A stretch of 51,682 nucleotides of DNA from Candidatus Atribacteria bacterium (lineage in GTDB: Bacteria > Atribacterota > JS1 > SB-45 > 34-128), in the NCBI GenBank assembly GCA_003451675.1, contig DMCY01000084.1:1-51682 (forward strand). The letters run 5' to 3'. The notes beneath the pieces are model-generated. The model saw nothing but the letters and a program-made list of their open reading frames with translations. It had not been told where the DNA came from and made no database searches. A program made the position numbers and the translations under genes. Positions 18,374-27,957 of the stretch are shown here, one piece after another; the stretch's first letter is position 1; the number at the start of each line of letters is the position of its first letter.

Positions 18374-19195
18374 TTATTTCTTAAATTTATTTCTAAGTGA
18401 ACTTACTTTTTGCATAAGCTTGTTTACACCTTCCTGGCTGACCGGATTCCAGGTGATTCCATCAACCTTAAAAGCTGTTCCTATAATAGCACCATCAACT
18501 TCTTTTAAAATATCTTCTACGGTTTCAGAGGTAACTCCCGTATTAGCTAAAACCGGCACCTTGCCTGCATTCTCTTTTATCTCCTTAAAGAGGTTCATTT
18601 TAGCAACTGTTCCTGTAAGCGGACCAGAGACCAACAGGGCATCTGGCAAAGAAGACATAATAACACTCTTGGTAACGACTGATAGAGGTCGGGGAGCTAC
18701 CGGTGCGGAGAATTCAGCATTTATGTTAAAGAACAGTCTAATATTTTCCGCCTTTATCAGTTTTCGATAGGAGAATACTTCATGACAGTTAGTGTGCCAC
18801 ATCCCCATATCCCCTGCATATTCATTGGTAAAAATCTCTCTTACAAAACTGGCTCCCGCTACTTTAGCTATTCCTAAAGCAGCGATAGGGTCCCAAAGTA
18901 CATCTACCCCAAAAGGTACCTTTACCTGAGATTTTACCTTACCAATAACATAAGACATTGCTGCTATCGTTCCTACCCCAGCTTTAAAGGAATATGGTCT
19001 GTCATGCTCGTTACAAAACATAATACCATCCACTCCTCCTGACTGAAGTTTTTCTACATCCTGAATCACGCCTTTTGTAATCGCTTCTATCCCCCCGATA
19101 TCATCATACAGATAGTTCCCCGGTAAAGGCAAAAGGTGTACCATCCCGATAATCGGTTTTTCCACTCCAAAGATATTTTTTAATACATCCACCAC
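18374..19195 (-). CDS. BtpA/SgcQ-family TIM-barrel protein
   Basis: 273 aa. The opening block PIIGMVHLLPLPG, the middle DGIMFCNEHDRPY and GVDVLWDPIAALGIAK, and the end VPVLANTGVTSETVEDIL are characteristic of the BtpA/SgcQ family, a TIM-barrel group named from a photosystem I stability factor but commonly found in sugar operons (sgcQ in E. coli), where it is thought to be an aldolase- or epimerase-like enzyme. The start codon is GTG with AGGAGG upstream. It lies between the AllA-like gene and an FGGY kinase. Reaction unknown. Confidence 0.88.
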   Translation of the reverse strand: MVDVLKNIFGVEKPIIGMVHLLPLPGNYLYDDIGGIEAITKGVIQDVEKLQSGGVDGIMFCNEHDRPYSFKAGVGTIAAMSYVIGKVKSQVKVPFGVDVLWDPIAALGIAKVAGASFVREIFTNEYAGDMGMWHTNCHEVFSYRKLIKAENIRLFFNINAEFSAPVAPRPLSVVTKSVIMSSLPDALLVSGPLTGTVAKMNLFKEIKENAGKVPVLANTGVTSETVEDILKEVDGAIIGTAFKVDGITWNPVSQEGVNKLMQKVSSLRNKFKK

Positions 19196-19237
19196 AATAT
19201 GATCCTCCTCGTATTAATACAATTATATTTTCTATAT

Positions 19238-19753
19238 TTACAAAATAAGCTTAACAGACAAGTCAAACTCTTCGTTTAAATTTACAATTTGTAAATCTTC
19301 CTCTGGTGTTCCTTTTTTAAATAGCAAAATAAAACTGGCTTTTGTAGACAGCGGAAAAGGAAGCCAATGCCATACCCTCGGTTTAAAGTTAAAACCCTTT
19401 GAGCCATCAACAAAAAAAGCCTTGATTGATTTTGGATCAGGTAGATGGGAAGAAACAGAATTATTATCCGGTAAAGCTACCACTACTACTGATTGACCTA
19501 ATACTGGTATCATAGCTTCCGAAGTATTTATATGACATTCAAAATTATTACATACAAAAGGGCGCTGAGATTTTACATTAAGCCAACAAAACTGACAGGC
19601 TCCCTTATCTATTTTTACCTCATCGATTCCACACCAAAGGTCAAGTTCATCGTTAGAAATATCTGGCTTAGTGTGCGGTACATCTATTATCTCCCCATAA
19701 GGTTTAAAAGATTCCCCAGTCAACTTCTCTATTTTAATCTCAACTAATTTCAT
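19238..19753 (-). CDS. Ureidoglycolate lyase-like (AllA family) cupin
   Basis: 171 aa, the AllA length. It opens with the family signature SFKPYGEIID and carries the cupin-type RVWHWLPFPLS segment near the end. True AllA splits ureidoglycolate into glyoxylate and urea, but no purine or allantoin genes are here. In this sugar cluster it more likely acts on a sugar-derived hydroxy acid or serves as a sugar-binding cupin; this is inference. AGGAGG lies 4-5 bases before the ATG; it follows the second FGGY kinase by 23 bp. Confidence 0.75.
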   Translation of the reverse strand: MKLVEIKIEKLTGESFKPYGEIIDVPHTKPDISNDELDLWCGIDEVKIDKGACQFCWLNVKSQRPFVCNNFECHINTSEAMIPVLGQSVVVVALPDNNSVSSHLPDPKSIKAFFVDGSKGFNFKPRVWHWLPFPLSTKASFILLFKKGTPEEDLQIVNLNEEFDLSVKLIL

Positions 19754-19776
19754 CTTTCCTCCTTTTTAAATAATCA

Positions 19777-21330
19777 TTATTTATTAGAATTGGAAATATG
19801 GGTGCTCATTGTATAGGCACTGTCCTTTAACATTGAATAAGTACCTTCATATTGGTCTATATAAAATTTATATTTTTTATGATTGTCCATATTCGGAACG
19901 ACTGTCTCTTTAAATTTTACCATCTTATCTGCTGCTTCGGTAATACTATTGTACTTCCCGGCAGCAACGGCACCCAGAATTGCTGAACCTAATGCTGCTG
20001 CCTCTGAAGTAGTAGTCTTCTTGATAGGCAGTCCGGTTACATCAGCATAGATTTGAAGCCATAATTTACTGTGTGTGGTTCCTCCGCAAGCGATTATTTC
20101 ATTAATTTCAAAATTGCTCTTTTTCATTACTCTTAAGATTACCTCTGTCCCGTAAGCGACAGCTTCCATTATAGCTCTATATATGTGTACCGGAGTATGT
20201 TTTAAAGAAAGCCCTCTAACAACCCCTCTGCTATAGGGGTCAACATACGGTGTTCTGTTTCCTTGCCAGTGTTCCAGAATAATTACTCCTTCCGAACCAG
20301 GGGGTAACTTTTCTGCTTGCTTATCCATATATTTATAGATACTCAAATTCTGTTTGGCTGCTTCCTCTTCTATCTTCTTATTAATAAAATTCATCTTAAA
20401 CCACTTTAACACTGAACCGGTTGAAGTCTGACCACCTTCTATTATATAGGCATCATCAATTACTGCATCAGGATAAGTCCCAAAAAGACCCCTAGCATGA
20501 AACCTTTTATCAGATATACCGATTAAAAGATGGGAAGAACCGGTAATATAAGCTAACTGCCCAGGCTTCAAGGCATTTAAGCCGATAACCGCAATAAAGG
20601 CATCAGCTCCCCCCTGAGCTACCGGGATTCCTTCCGGTAAACCTGTCTTGTTTGCGATTTCTTTCCTTAATCTACCAGCAACTTCTCCCAGCTTTAAGAC
20701 TCTCCTGGGTAGTTTTTCAAATATATCTTCAAGCCCTATCTTTTTATAAAATCCTTTGGGGAATCCGCCCTTCTCATTATCATAATATTCTCTAACCGAA
20801 GTTGTGTTTATTCCCAAAGTCCATTCGCCGGTCAGTTCAAAGGTAATCCAATCTGTATATTCGGCAATTACTTTTGATTTTTCATAAACTTCTGGTTGGT
20901 TCCTCTTGACCCATAAATTTTTACAAGGAAACCACTCTGCTGAAACTTTGCTGTATCCGTTATACCCTCTCGCCGGATCATCGATAGACTCGATAAATTT
21001 TGCTTCCTCAGAAGATCTCACATCCATCCATATAATGGGATCCCGAGTAGGTTTATTATTTTCATCGAAGAAAACTACCGAACAGCAAGTTGCATCAAGA
21101 CCGATTGCTATTACCTCCCCGGGGTTAATTCCAGAAATACGGATGGCTTCCATAATAGATTTGATGAGAGCTTCTCTCCATTCTTCCACTTTCTGTTCAG
21201 CCCAAGCAGGGTGTTTGTAATATGTCTTATAGGGATGGGATCCGAATCCGAGGATGTTCCCCTCAAGATCAAATACCCCTGTCCTGATACTTTCAGTACC
21301 TGCATCAATTCCCAGTAAATATTCAGACAT
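19777..21330 (-). CDS. FGGY-family carbohydrate kinase (ribulokinase-like)
   Basis: 517 aa. Phosphate loop LGIDAGTESIRTGVFD, IGLDATCCSVVFFD, the substrate block DPIIWMDVRSSEEA, GGADAFIAVIGLN and the C-terminal ACGGTTHSKLWLQIYADVTG are all visible. The DATCCS.V...D and WMD.RS pattern recalls the ribulokinase / D-ribulokinase branch of FGGY. GGAGG lies nine bases before the ATG. It is 19 bp after dhaL and is certainly in the same transcript. If the fucI operon releases D-ribulose, this kinase could be what consumes it; that link is speculative. Confidence 0.9.
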   Translation of the reverse strand: MSEYLLGIDAGTESIRTGVFDLEGNILGFGSHPYKTYYKHPAWAEQKVEEWREALIKSIMEAIRISGINPGEVIAIGLDATCCSVVFFDENNKPTRDPIIWMDVRSSEEAKFIESIDDPARGYNGYSKVSAEWFPCKNLWVKRNQPEVYEKSKVIAEYTDWITFELTGEWTLGINTTSVREYYDNEKGGFPKGFYKKIGLEDIFEKLPRRVLKLGEVAGRLRKEIANKTGLPEGIPVAQGGADAFIAVIGLNALKPGQLAYITGSSHLLIGISDKRFHARGLFGTYPDAVIDDAYIIEGGQTSTGSVLKWFKMNFINKKIEEEAAKQNLSIYKYMDKQAEKLPPGSEGVIILEHWQGNRTPYVDPYSRGVVRGLSLKHTPVHIYRAIMEAVAYGTEVILRVMKKSNFEINEIIACGGTTHSKLWLQIYADVTGLPIKKTTTSEAAALGSAILGAVAAGKYNSITEAADKMVKFKETVVPNMDNHKKYKFYIDQYEGTYSMLKDSAYTMSTHISNSNK

Positions 21331-21349
21331 ACCTTTTAACCTCCATTCA

Positions 21350-21991
21350 TTAATTTTTACTCTCTAAATATTTATAAAAAGCTTTTATTAACAACATACC
21401 CGCAACTGCACCGGGATCTTTCTTTCCTATTGATTTTTCTCCGTACCAAACAACTCTTCCATGTTTTGGAAGCATTTCTTTAGTAGCTTCAACCCCGACT
21501 TTAGCTGCTTCATAAGCCTTCTTGAAACCTTCTTTCAAGTCTCTCCCATTCTCAGAAGCTAATTTGAGAGCTTGAAAAGCAGGATACAGAGAATCGATAA
21601 CAGTCTTCTCCTTCGGCCTGGTCTTTCCCCTCTCCATTATTCCTTCCACAAAAGAAGAAGCCATTAATACAGAATCAGATAAATCAACTTCGGTTTTGCC
21701 TTTAATGGTTTTACCGGCTCTCATAAAACCAGTGGCCATAAGAGTGCCCAGGGTAGAAGGGACAGTTTCTGCTAAGGTCATACCGACTTTTATAAATACT
21801 CTTCCTATATCCTTTTCCTCCAATGCTGATATCATTTCGTAGACTTTAGAAAATCCGGTACTCATAGTAATCCCTAAATCTCCGTCACCGATCGCCGAAT
21901 CCAGTTTAAATAAATTTTCTTTATTTTCAAGCATTATATCTTTAATCTTAGCAAATAAGCCTTCTAAATCCGAAGAATTTAGTTTGTTCAT
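21350..21991 (-). CDS. dhaL: DhaL-type ADP-binding kinase subunit
   Basis: About 213 aa from the chosen ATG (GGAGA nine bases upstream, 16 bp after the dhaK stop); a longer frame running back into dhaK lacks family similarity. The nucleotide/metal-binding motif DSAIGDGDLGITM and the DPGAVAG end block are conserved. DhaL transfers phosphate to the ketose held covalently by DhaK, using either ATP or the PTS protein DhaM. No dhaM is in the window. Substrate may be dihydroxyacetone or a longer ketose such as erythrulose or apulose. Confidence 0.92.
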   Translation of the reverse strand: MNKLNSSDLEGLFAKIKDIMLENKENLFKLDSAIGDGDLGITMSTGFSKVYEMISALEEKDIGRVFIKVGMTLAETVPSTLGTLMATGFMRAGKTIKGKTEVDLSDSVLMASSFVEGIMERGKTRPKEKTVIDSLYPAFQALKLASENGRDLKEGFKKAYEAAKVGVEATKEMLPKHGRVVWYGEKSIGKKDPGAVAGMLLIKAFYKYLESKN

Positions 21992-22007
21992 ATTATACAA
22001 TCTCCAT

Positions 22008-23018
22008 TTATTCAAGTTCTGCTTGCACAAAGAAAGGGGTGTCTGCTGACTTTTTTAATAACTTTTTAAGCTCTTTGTCCAGTCTTAATAAGGAAATAGA
22101 CATTCCAGCCATCTCCATAGAGGTGGCAAACTCACCGATATAGGGATGATATACAGTAATGTTCTTGTCTTTTAATATTTGTGCTACTTTTCTATATACT
22201 ACATACAGTTCCTCTTTGGGAGTAGCCCCCAATCCATTTACCAGCACCGATACTTCGTCTCCTGATTGATAGGGTAAGTCCTCTAAGATAGATTCCATTA
22301 TTTTTTCTACTATCTCGTCAGCGGATTTTAGTTCTCCTTTTCCTATCCCTGGTTCTCCGTGAATACCGATGCCAATCTCCATCTGACCTTCATCCATCTC
22401 AAAGGTAGGTTTCCCCATCTCCGGAATAATACAGGGAGAGAGTCCAACTCCCATGGTGCGTACATTGGCACATACCTTTTCGGCAATCCTTTTCACTTCA
22501 TCCAGAGAAGCCATCTCTTCGGCATAAGCACCGGCAATCTTATAGACAAAAAATATTCCAGCAACTCCTCTTCTCTTGTCTTCTTTGCCTTTGGGTGAGG
22601 AAGCTACATCTTCTCCGGCAATTACCTGTTCAACTTGTATATCTTCCATATCTGCCATTTCAGCAGCCATATCAAAATTCATTACATCTCCGCCGTAATT
22701 TCCATAGATATACAAAACTCCACTCCCACTGTCAATTGCTTTAGTAACTTCTAACATCTGCTTGGCACTGGGAGAAGCAAAGACATTTCCCACTGCACAG
22801 CCATCTAACATCCCTTTTCCGACATAGCCTAAAAATAGTGGTAAATGTCCTGACCCTCCACCGGTGGAGAGTCCTACTTTACCAGGTTTCTTGTTATCTG
22901 AACGGACTATACATCTTAAATCATTATTGACACACTTAAGTTGCTCCGGGTGTGCTAATAGGATCCCTTCAAGCATCTCATCAACAAAATTCTTAGGGTT
23001 ATTTATAATTTTTTTCAT
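22008..23018 (-). CDS. dhaK: DhaK-type ketose-binding kinase subunit
   Basis: 336 aa. It has GGGSGH (53-58), YGNYGGDVMNFDMA, and the histidine that binds the ketone as a hemiaminal, H220 in GIGIHGEPGI (H218 in E. coli DhaK). Together with DhaL it phosphorylates a short ketose. It sits 18 bp after the second ABC permease gene, so the substrate probably enters by that ribose-type importer or is made from the imported sugar. Paralogues of DhaK acting on erythrulose or apulose are known, so dihydroxyacetone should not be assumed. Confidence 0.94.
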   Translation of the reverse strand: MKKIINNPKNFVDEMLEGILLAHPEQLKCVNNDLRCIVRSDNKKPGKVGLSTGGGSGHLPLFLGYVGKGMLDGCAVGNVFASPSAKQMLEVTKAIDSGSGVLYIYGNYGGDVMNFDMAAEMADMEDIQVEQVIAGEDVASSPKGKEDKRRGVAGIFFVYKIAGAYAEEMASLDEVKRIAEKVCANVRTMGVGLSPCIIPEMGKPTFEMDEGQMEIGIGIHGEPGIGKGELKSADEIVEKIMESILEDLPYQSGDEVSVLVNGLGATPKEELYVVYRKVAQILKDKNITVYHPYIGEFATSMEMAGMSISLLRLDKELKKLLKKSADTPFFVQAELE

Positions 23019-23036
23019 AAATGCCTCCTTAACTCA

Positions 23037-24059
23037 TTAATTAGTTTTTAATTTTTTAATTGATTTTTGTGATAATTTGGCTCTGTAAAAATTTATTACC
23101 ATTACTAAAATTAATATCAAACCCCATATAACCTTCTTAAAAAAGGGGCTAAAAGATAAAATATTAAAACCGCTTTGAAGAACTTGTAAGGTAATAATCC
23201 CCATAATAAGTCCGGATATAGTTCCAGATCCTCCGTTAGGATCTACGCCTCCCAAAACCGAGACAAGAATCGCTTGCAACAAGTAAACAGAACCATATCC
23301 TGGCCTAACTGAATTGACCCTTGATATCATTATTATTGAAGCCAGCCCGGAAAATAAACCGCTCATCATATAGGTTTTGATCAGAATATTTTCGTTGTTT
23401 ATACCGCTAAAACGGGCTGCTATCGGATTAGATCCTAACATGTATATACTAAACCCAAAGGTAGTTTTTTTTAAAATTAAAACCGTTACCAGGGCACAAA
23501 GAATAAAAATAATCATCGGCACTGGTATTAAAAAAATGGTTCCACTCCCAATAAATAAAAATTTTTCAGGAAATCCTATAATACCATATCCTTTGGTTAT
23601 AATAATTGATATTCCTGAAAAAAGGCCCATCGTACCTAAGGTAGCAAGAATCGCCGGAACTCCTACATAAGCCACCAATATTCCGTTTAAGAAGCCACAC
23701 ATTAAGGATACGGCAAGAGCTGATGCGATAGCTAAAATTATGGTGAATAACTCCTCATATCCGCCTATTTGGGGAAAAGTAAATTTAGTTAAAATAAGTG
23801 CGGCTACTATACCTGCCAGGTTAGCGGTGGCAATAATTGATAAATCGATCCCCCCGGTCAACATAGCTAACATCATAGCAATTGCCAGCAAACCAAATTC
23901 AGGAATTTGGCTAAACATCGATTGAAAATTTCTAATGGTCAAGAATTTACCGGGTAAAAATATCGATATTACTACGAAAACACTGATCATTATAACAAAT
24001 AAAGTTAATGTATTTGAATGTTTTGAATATTTACCTAACAAATAGTACCTCCTCATCAC
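23037..24059 (-). CDS. Ribose-type ABC sugar permease
   Basis: 340 aa integral membrane protein of the RbsC family, about ten helices. Family marks: MLAMLTGGIDLSI, AYVGVPAILATLGTMGL, SNPIAARFSGIN and SVLGGVDPNGGSGTISG. It lies six bases after the other permease gene and forms with it the transmembrane channel of a CUT2-type importer. Two different permease subunits imply a heterodimer, unlike the RbsC homodimer. Confidence 0.93.
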   Translation of the reverse strand: MMRRYYLLGKYSKHSNTLTLFVIMISVFVVISIFLPGKFLTIRNFQSMFSQIPEFGLLAIAMMLAMLTGGIDLSIIATANLAGIVAALILTKFTFPQIGGYEELFTIILAIASALAVSLMCGFLNGILVAYVGVPAILATLGTMGLFSGISIIITKGYGIIGFPEKFLFIGSGTIFLIPVPMIIFILCALVTVLILKKTTFGFSIYMLGSNPIAARFSGINNENILIKTYMMSGLFSGLASIIMISRVNSVRPGYGSVYLLQAILVSVLGGVDPNGGSGTISGLIMGIITLQVLQSGFNILSFSPFFKKVIWGLILILVMVINFYRAKLSQKSIKKLKTN

Positions 24060-24065
24060 AAATCA

Positions 24066-25091
24066 TTATCTTCTAAAAACTATATTTCCGATACTCCTCT
24101 TACTCTGATAAGAAGTAATGCTAACACTCATGATAATTATCAGTCCTACAAAGAATTTTTGCCAATAAGAAGATAGCCCTACCAGGATAAGGCTGTTATT
24201 TAATATAGTTATCATGGCCACCCCCATTATTGTCCCGATAATCGTCCCTGATCCACCAGTTATTCTGGTCCCTCCCAGAACTACCGCTGCAATTACACTA
24301 AGTTCGGTACCTACTAAATAAGTGGGATTGCTATAGCGGATTAGGGAAATATGCAAAACACCAGCAATACCGGCTAAAAAGCCGACATAACAGTAAATAA
24401 AAAATTGAATCTTAGCAACATTAAAACCGGATCGTACAGCAGAATTTATATCCCCGCCGATGGCGTAAATTCCTCTCCCCAACATAGTATATTTCAAAAT
24501 AAGCCAGGTCAGTAGAGCAAGAAGTATAAATATTATGATAAAAATGGATAGCCCGTAATTTACCCCATTTGCTTTGGTCAAGATGAGCACATCTTTTGCA
24601 CCAAAGGTTTTAAAACAATCTGGTAATTGAGCTGAATTAATAGCTTTAGTTCCCGCAATGGTTAATAAAGCTCCGTGAAAAACGCTTGCCGTACCTAAAG
24701 TAGTAATAAGTGTTGGGATCTTAAAATGCGAAATGAGCAGGCCATTAATCGCTCCCAGAGCAACACCTACTAAACAGGAAATAAAGAATGCAAAAAATAT
24801 ATTGTCTACCCCGCTGGCTATCAGAACATTAGCAGCAATATACTGTCCTGAAATTGCAATTGCTGTAAAAGATATATCTATGCCTCCTGAAAGTAAAACT
24901 ATAAAGACTCCGATAGCCATTATTCCCATCACTGCACTGCTCTTACCTAAATCAAACAGATTCTCCAGAGATAAAAAGGAAGAATTTATAGAAGTAATAA
25001 ATACAGAATAAGCAATTATAATTAAAAACAAGTACAACTCGTTCTGTTTTAATATTTTTTGAATTTTAAAGATTCTATTATTTTTCACCAT
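24066..25091 (-). CDS. Ribose-type ABC sugar permease
   Basis: 341 aa, RbsC-like, about ten helices. Visible blocks are IVLLSGGIDISFTAIA, LISHFKIPTLITTLGTASV, IYAIGGDINSAVRSGFN and AAVVLGGTRITGGSGTIIG. It starts nine bases after the ATPase gene. Two paralogous permeases in tandem are the arrangement seen in LsrC/LsrD, RhaP/RhaQ and several pentose or polyol importers. Confidence 0.93.
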   Translation of the reverse strand: MVKNNRIFKIQKILKQNELYLFLIIIAYSVFITSINSSFLSLENLFDLGKSSAVMGIMAIGVFIVLLSGGIDISFTAIAISGQYIAANVLIASGVDNIFFAFFISCLVGVALGAINGLLISHFKIPTLITTLGTASVFHGALLTIAGTKAINSAQLPDCFKTFGAKDVLILTKANGVNYGLSIFIIIFILLALLTWLILKYTMLGRGIYAIGGDINSAVRSGFNVAKIQFFIYCYVGFLAGIAGVLHISLIRYSNPTYLVGTELSVIAAVVLGGTRITGGSGTIIGTIMGVAMITILNNSLILVGLSSYWQKFFVGLIIIMSVSITSYQSKRSIGNIVFRR

Positions 25092-25100
25092 TATACCACC

Positions 25101-26612
25101 CTAATTACTCTTTCTTGCTAATATATCCATCAATTTATCCTCGGTTACCTCATCAATATTAAGTTTTTTAATAATTCTGCCCCCTCTCATTACTATTATC
25201 CGGTTACAATTCCGAATAACTTCGGGAATCTCGTCAGAAATAATTATAACCCCCATACCTTTATTAGCTAATCCTTTAATTATATTATGTATATTGCTTT
25301 TAGAAGAAATATCTATTCCTACGGTAGGACTATCTAAAATAAATATCCTGGGATTAGTAGCCAACCATTTAGCTATAACTACCCGCTGTTGGTTGCCTCC
25401 TGAAAGTGCCTGAGCTACAGTCTCTAAAGATGGCGTAATTACATTTAACTCTTCTATCCATTCTTTTGCGGCTTTATACTTCTTGTTATTATCGAATAAT
25501 TTAAATCTATTCAACAACCTCTGTAATATAGTAACTACAATATTATTTCCGATAGACTGTTTTATAGATAAGCCTTGATTAAGCCTATCTTCGGGTAAGT
25601 AGCTTAAACCCTGTTCAATAGCATCTCGAGGAGACTTTATCTTTGCCAGCTTACCATCGAAATATATCTCTCCTGAATCCGGTCTATTTAAACCAAACAG
25701 CGATAAGGCAAGTTCGGTCCGCCCGGAACCTAAAATTCCGATTATTCCAATAATTTCACCTGAGTAAACTTTAAAATTTATATCCTGAAAATTACCTTTT
25801 TTAGAAAAATTTTTAACTTCTAAAAGCGGCTCTTTCTGCCCCTCTTTCTCTCGATAATCATAAACAGAATCAACTATCTTCTTACCGCTCATATAGAAAG
25901 AAAGTGTATCATGATCTAACCCTTTAGTATTATAAACGCCAACCTTCTTTCCATCCCGTATAACCGTTACTTTATCAGATATCTGCAAAACTTCACTAAG
26001 CTTATGACTAACAAACAGGGTGGAAATTCCCTTTTTCTTTAAATCCAGAATTACTGAAAATAGGCGATCAATTTCACTTTTGGTAATTGCCGTGGTGGGT
26101 TCGTCCATAATAATAAGTTTAGCGTTTTGAGTTAGTGCCCTGCATATTGCTACAAGCTGCTTATTAGCTATAGAAATATTTTCCACTCTTTCATCTAAAT
26201 CCAGCTTTTTATTAATATTAGAAAGCTCTCTCTCCGCAATACCTTTTATTTCTTTCCAATTAATAAATCTCTTTTTTCTTTCTATCATTTGATTTAAGGA
26301 GATGTTTTCAGCAATAGAAAGGTTAGGGAATAAAGACAAATCTTGGTAGATTACCTGGATTCCTTCTCTTATCGAATCAATAGCGTGCAAATTCTTGAAT
26401 CTTTTGCCATTTATTATTATTTCTCCCTCGTCCGGCTTAACTACTCCGGATATTATCTTTATCAAGGTAGATTTTCCCGATCCATTTTCACCGACCAGGC
26501 AATGTATCTCACCTTTACTTATTGACAAACTTACTCTATTTAAAGCTTGTACACCAACATATGATTTACTTATATCTTTAACTATTAATAATTTTTCTAA
26601 CTTTTCAACCAT
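25101..26612 (-). CDS. Sugar ABC importer ATPase, two nucleotide-binding domains
   Basis: 503 aa RbsA/MglA-type tandem ATPase. First half: Walker A GENGSGKST (about 40-48), an AICRALTQNAKLIIMDEPTTAI Walker B region, and switch histidine in FVSHKL. Second half: degenerate Walker A GILGSGRTEL, signature SGGNQQRVVIAKWL and Walker B IFILDSPTVGIDI. The degenerate second site is normal in CUT2 importers. It is separated from the binding-protein gene by 231 bp that include a strong hairpin. Confidence 0.95.
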   Translation of the reverse strand: MVEKLEKLLIVKDISKSYVGVQALNRVSLSISKGEIHCLVGENGSGKSTLIKIISGVVKPDEGEIIINGKRFKNLHAIDSIREGIQVIYQDLSLFPNLSIAENISLNQMIERKKRFINWKEIKGIAERELSNINKKLDLDERVENISIANKQLVAICRALTQNAKLIIMDEPTTAITKSEIDRLFSVILDLKKKGISTLFVSHKLSEVLQISDKVTVIRDGKKVGVYNTKGLDHDTLSFYMSGKKIVDSVYDYREKEGQKEPLLEVKNFSKKGNFQDINFKVYSGEIIGIIGILGSGRTELALSLFGLNRPDSGEIYFDGKLAKIKSPRDAIEQGLSYLPEDRLNQGLSIKQSIGNNIVVTILQRLLNRFKLFDNNKKYKAAKEWIEELNVITPSLETVAQALSGGNQQRVVIAKWLATNPRIFILDSPTVGIDISSKSNIHNIIKGLANKGMGVIIISDEIPEVIRNCNRIIVMRGGRIIKKLNIDEVTEDKLMDILARKSN

Positions 26613-26783
26613 TATAACCTCACCAGGTTAGTATTTTTTAGATAAATTTAGCTGTATTTTATAAATAAATTATCAATCTAATTCTTAAATATAGTCTTTA
26701 GATCCGGTAATAATAAAATAATACTATCAATTCATACTATTATCAAAAAATTTTATTTATGCAAAGATTAAGATTTAATAAAT

Positions 26784-26824
26784 AAAGATTGGTTGAAGGG
26801 CTTTTAACCCTTCAACCAATCTTT
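26784..26824 (-). terminator. 17-bp hairpin after the sugar-binding protein gene
   Basis: Perfect arms AAAGATTGGTTGAAGGG and CCCTTCAACCAATCTTT with a 7-base loop, 20 bp after the stop of the binding-protein gene, followed on the minus strand by a mixed A/T tract. Likely an attenuator giving extra binding-protein mRNA relative to ATPase and permeases. Confidence 0.8.
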
Positions 26825-26843
26825 CCTCTGTAACAGATATAGT

Positions 26844-27851
26844 CTATAAATCGTATTCATCTATATTTTCAAGAGTAACATCTTTCCATGCTTGACCATA
26901 AATAACCGGGACACCAAATTTATTTTCTTTAATAGTTATATTCTCATAACCAGGTCTACCTAAATTCATACCCTCGGTAATTTTATTACCCTTAAGAAGC
27001 TCCCATGCCACTTTTGCAGTAACATATCCTGCATCAGCTGGGACCCAGAAATGAATCGACTTAGCAGAACCGCTCTTTAAGTAATCATAAGCAACAGAAG
27101 GTAAACAGGTTCCATATGCTGCTACCTTGCCTATAAGTCCTTTTTCTTCAATAGCCAGTGCAAATCCGGGCACTCCACACATAGCGCTTCCCATCATACC
27201 CTTTATATTTGGATAAGTTTTCAAAAGCTCTAAAGCCTTTTCATAATCAATTTGCTGATTTTCATGGTCTTCTATTCTATCACATACTAACTTCATCTTG
27301 GGATATTTCTCTTTTTGTTGAGCAATTTCACCATCAACCCACTCATTATGAGTTGTGGAAGTAAGATGACCTACAAAACAAGCATATTCTCCCTCATAAT
27401 TCATATCTTTAGCCATAACATCCATCATATGTCTTCCGTAGGCGACATTATCAAAGGCTTCTATATCAAAACTTACCTGCTTCTGGTTAGATGCCTCATG
27501 AGTGAAAGTAAGAATTCCAGCATCATTTGCTTTCTTAAATACCGGCTCTAATGCTACGGGATCATTGGGAACAACCAGTATTGCGTCTACACCTTTAGCA
27601 ATAAGATCTTCAATTAAAGCAACTTGAGCAGCTGGGTCAGCTGTATCAGCTCCAATTTGATATGCATTAACCCCAGTGTCTTTGGCAAATTGTTCAATAC
27701 CTAACCTCATATTATCAAACCAGGCAACTCCTTCAAGTTTAACTACCATAACAATTTCATAATCGTTATCAGCTGCTTGTGCTACCATAAATACTGAAAA
27801 TGTCGATAGAATTACTGTTAAAATTAATAACCATAATGTTATCTTTTTCAT
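26844..27851 (-). CDS. Periplasmic sugar-binding protein of ribose-type ABC importer
   Basis: 335 aa with a clear signal peptide (KKIT, hydrophobic core 5-22, cleavage after AQA). The mature part is a Peripla_BP_4 receptor; VARIANTS such as VVKLEGVAWFDNMRLGIEQFA, NDPVALEPVFKKANDAGI and the MGSAMCGVPGFALAIEEKG block resemble the RhaS / LsrB branch rather than RbsB. Ligands there are rhamnose, AI-2 or polyols. The hexapeptide THEASN follows the usual second ligand strand. RBS AAGGAG precedes the ATG. Confidence 0.92.
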   Translation of the reverse strand: MKKITLWLLILTVILSTFSVFMVAQAADNDYEIVMVVKLEGVAWFDNMRLGIEQFAKDTGVNAYQIGADTADPAAQVALIEDLIAKGVDAILVVPNDPVALEPVFKKANDAGILTFTHEASNQKQVSFDIEAFDNVAYGRHMMDVMAKDMNYEGEYACFVGHLTSTTHNEWVDGEIAQQKEKYPKMKLVCDRIEDHENQQIDYEKALELLKTYPNIKGMMGSAMCGVPGFALAIEEKGLIGKVAAYGTCLPSVAYDYLKSGSAKSIHFWVPADAGYVTAKVAWELLKGNKITEGMNLGRPGYENITIKENKFGVPVIYGQAWKDVTLENIDEYDL

Positions 27852-27898
27852 TTTTTTCTCCTTTTAATTTAATATTTTGCTAATCTATCCTTGCTATC

Positions 27899-27935
27899 CT
27901 TAAGACTTCTTTAAAATATATTAAACTGTCTTAAG
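27899..27935. promoter_or_regulatory. Inverted repeat upstream of the sugar-binding protein gene
   Basis: CTTAAGAC and GTCTTAAG form perfect 8-bp arms separated by 21 AT-rich bases, in the only gap (106 bp) between the E2 gene and the binding-protein gene. Such spacing over three to four helical turns suits a dimer or tetramer operator, for example for the SorC-type regulator of the cluster; a weak hairpin is the alternative. Confidence 0.45.
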
Positions 27936-27957
27936 TTCAATTCGAGCAAATTTTTTC

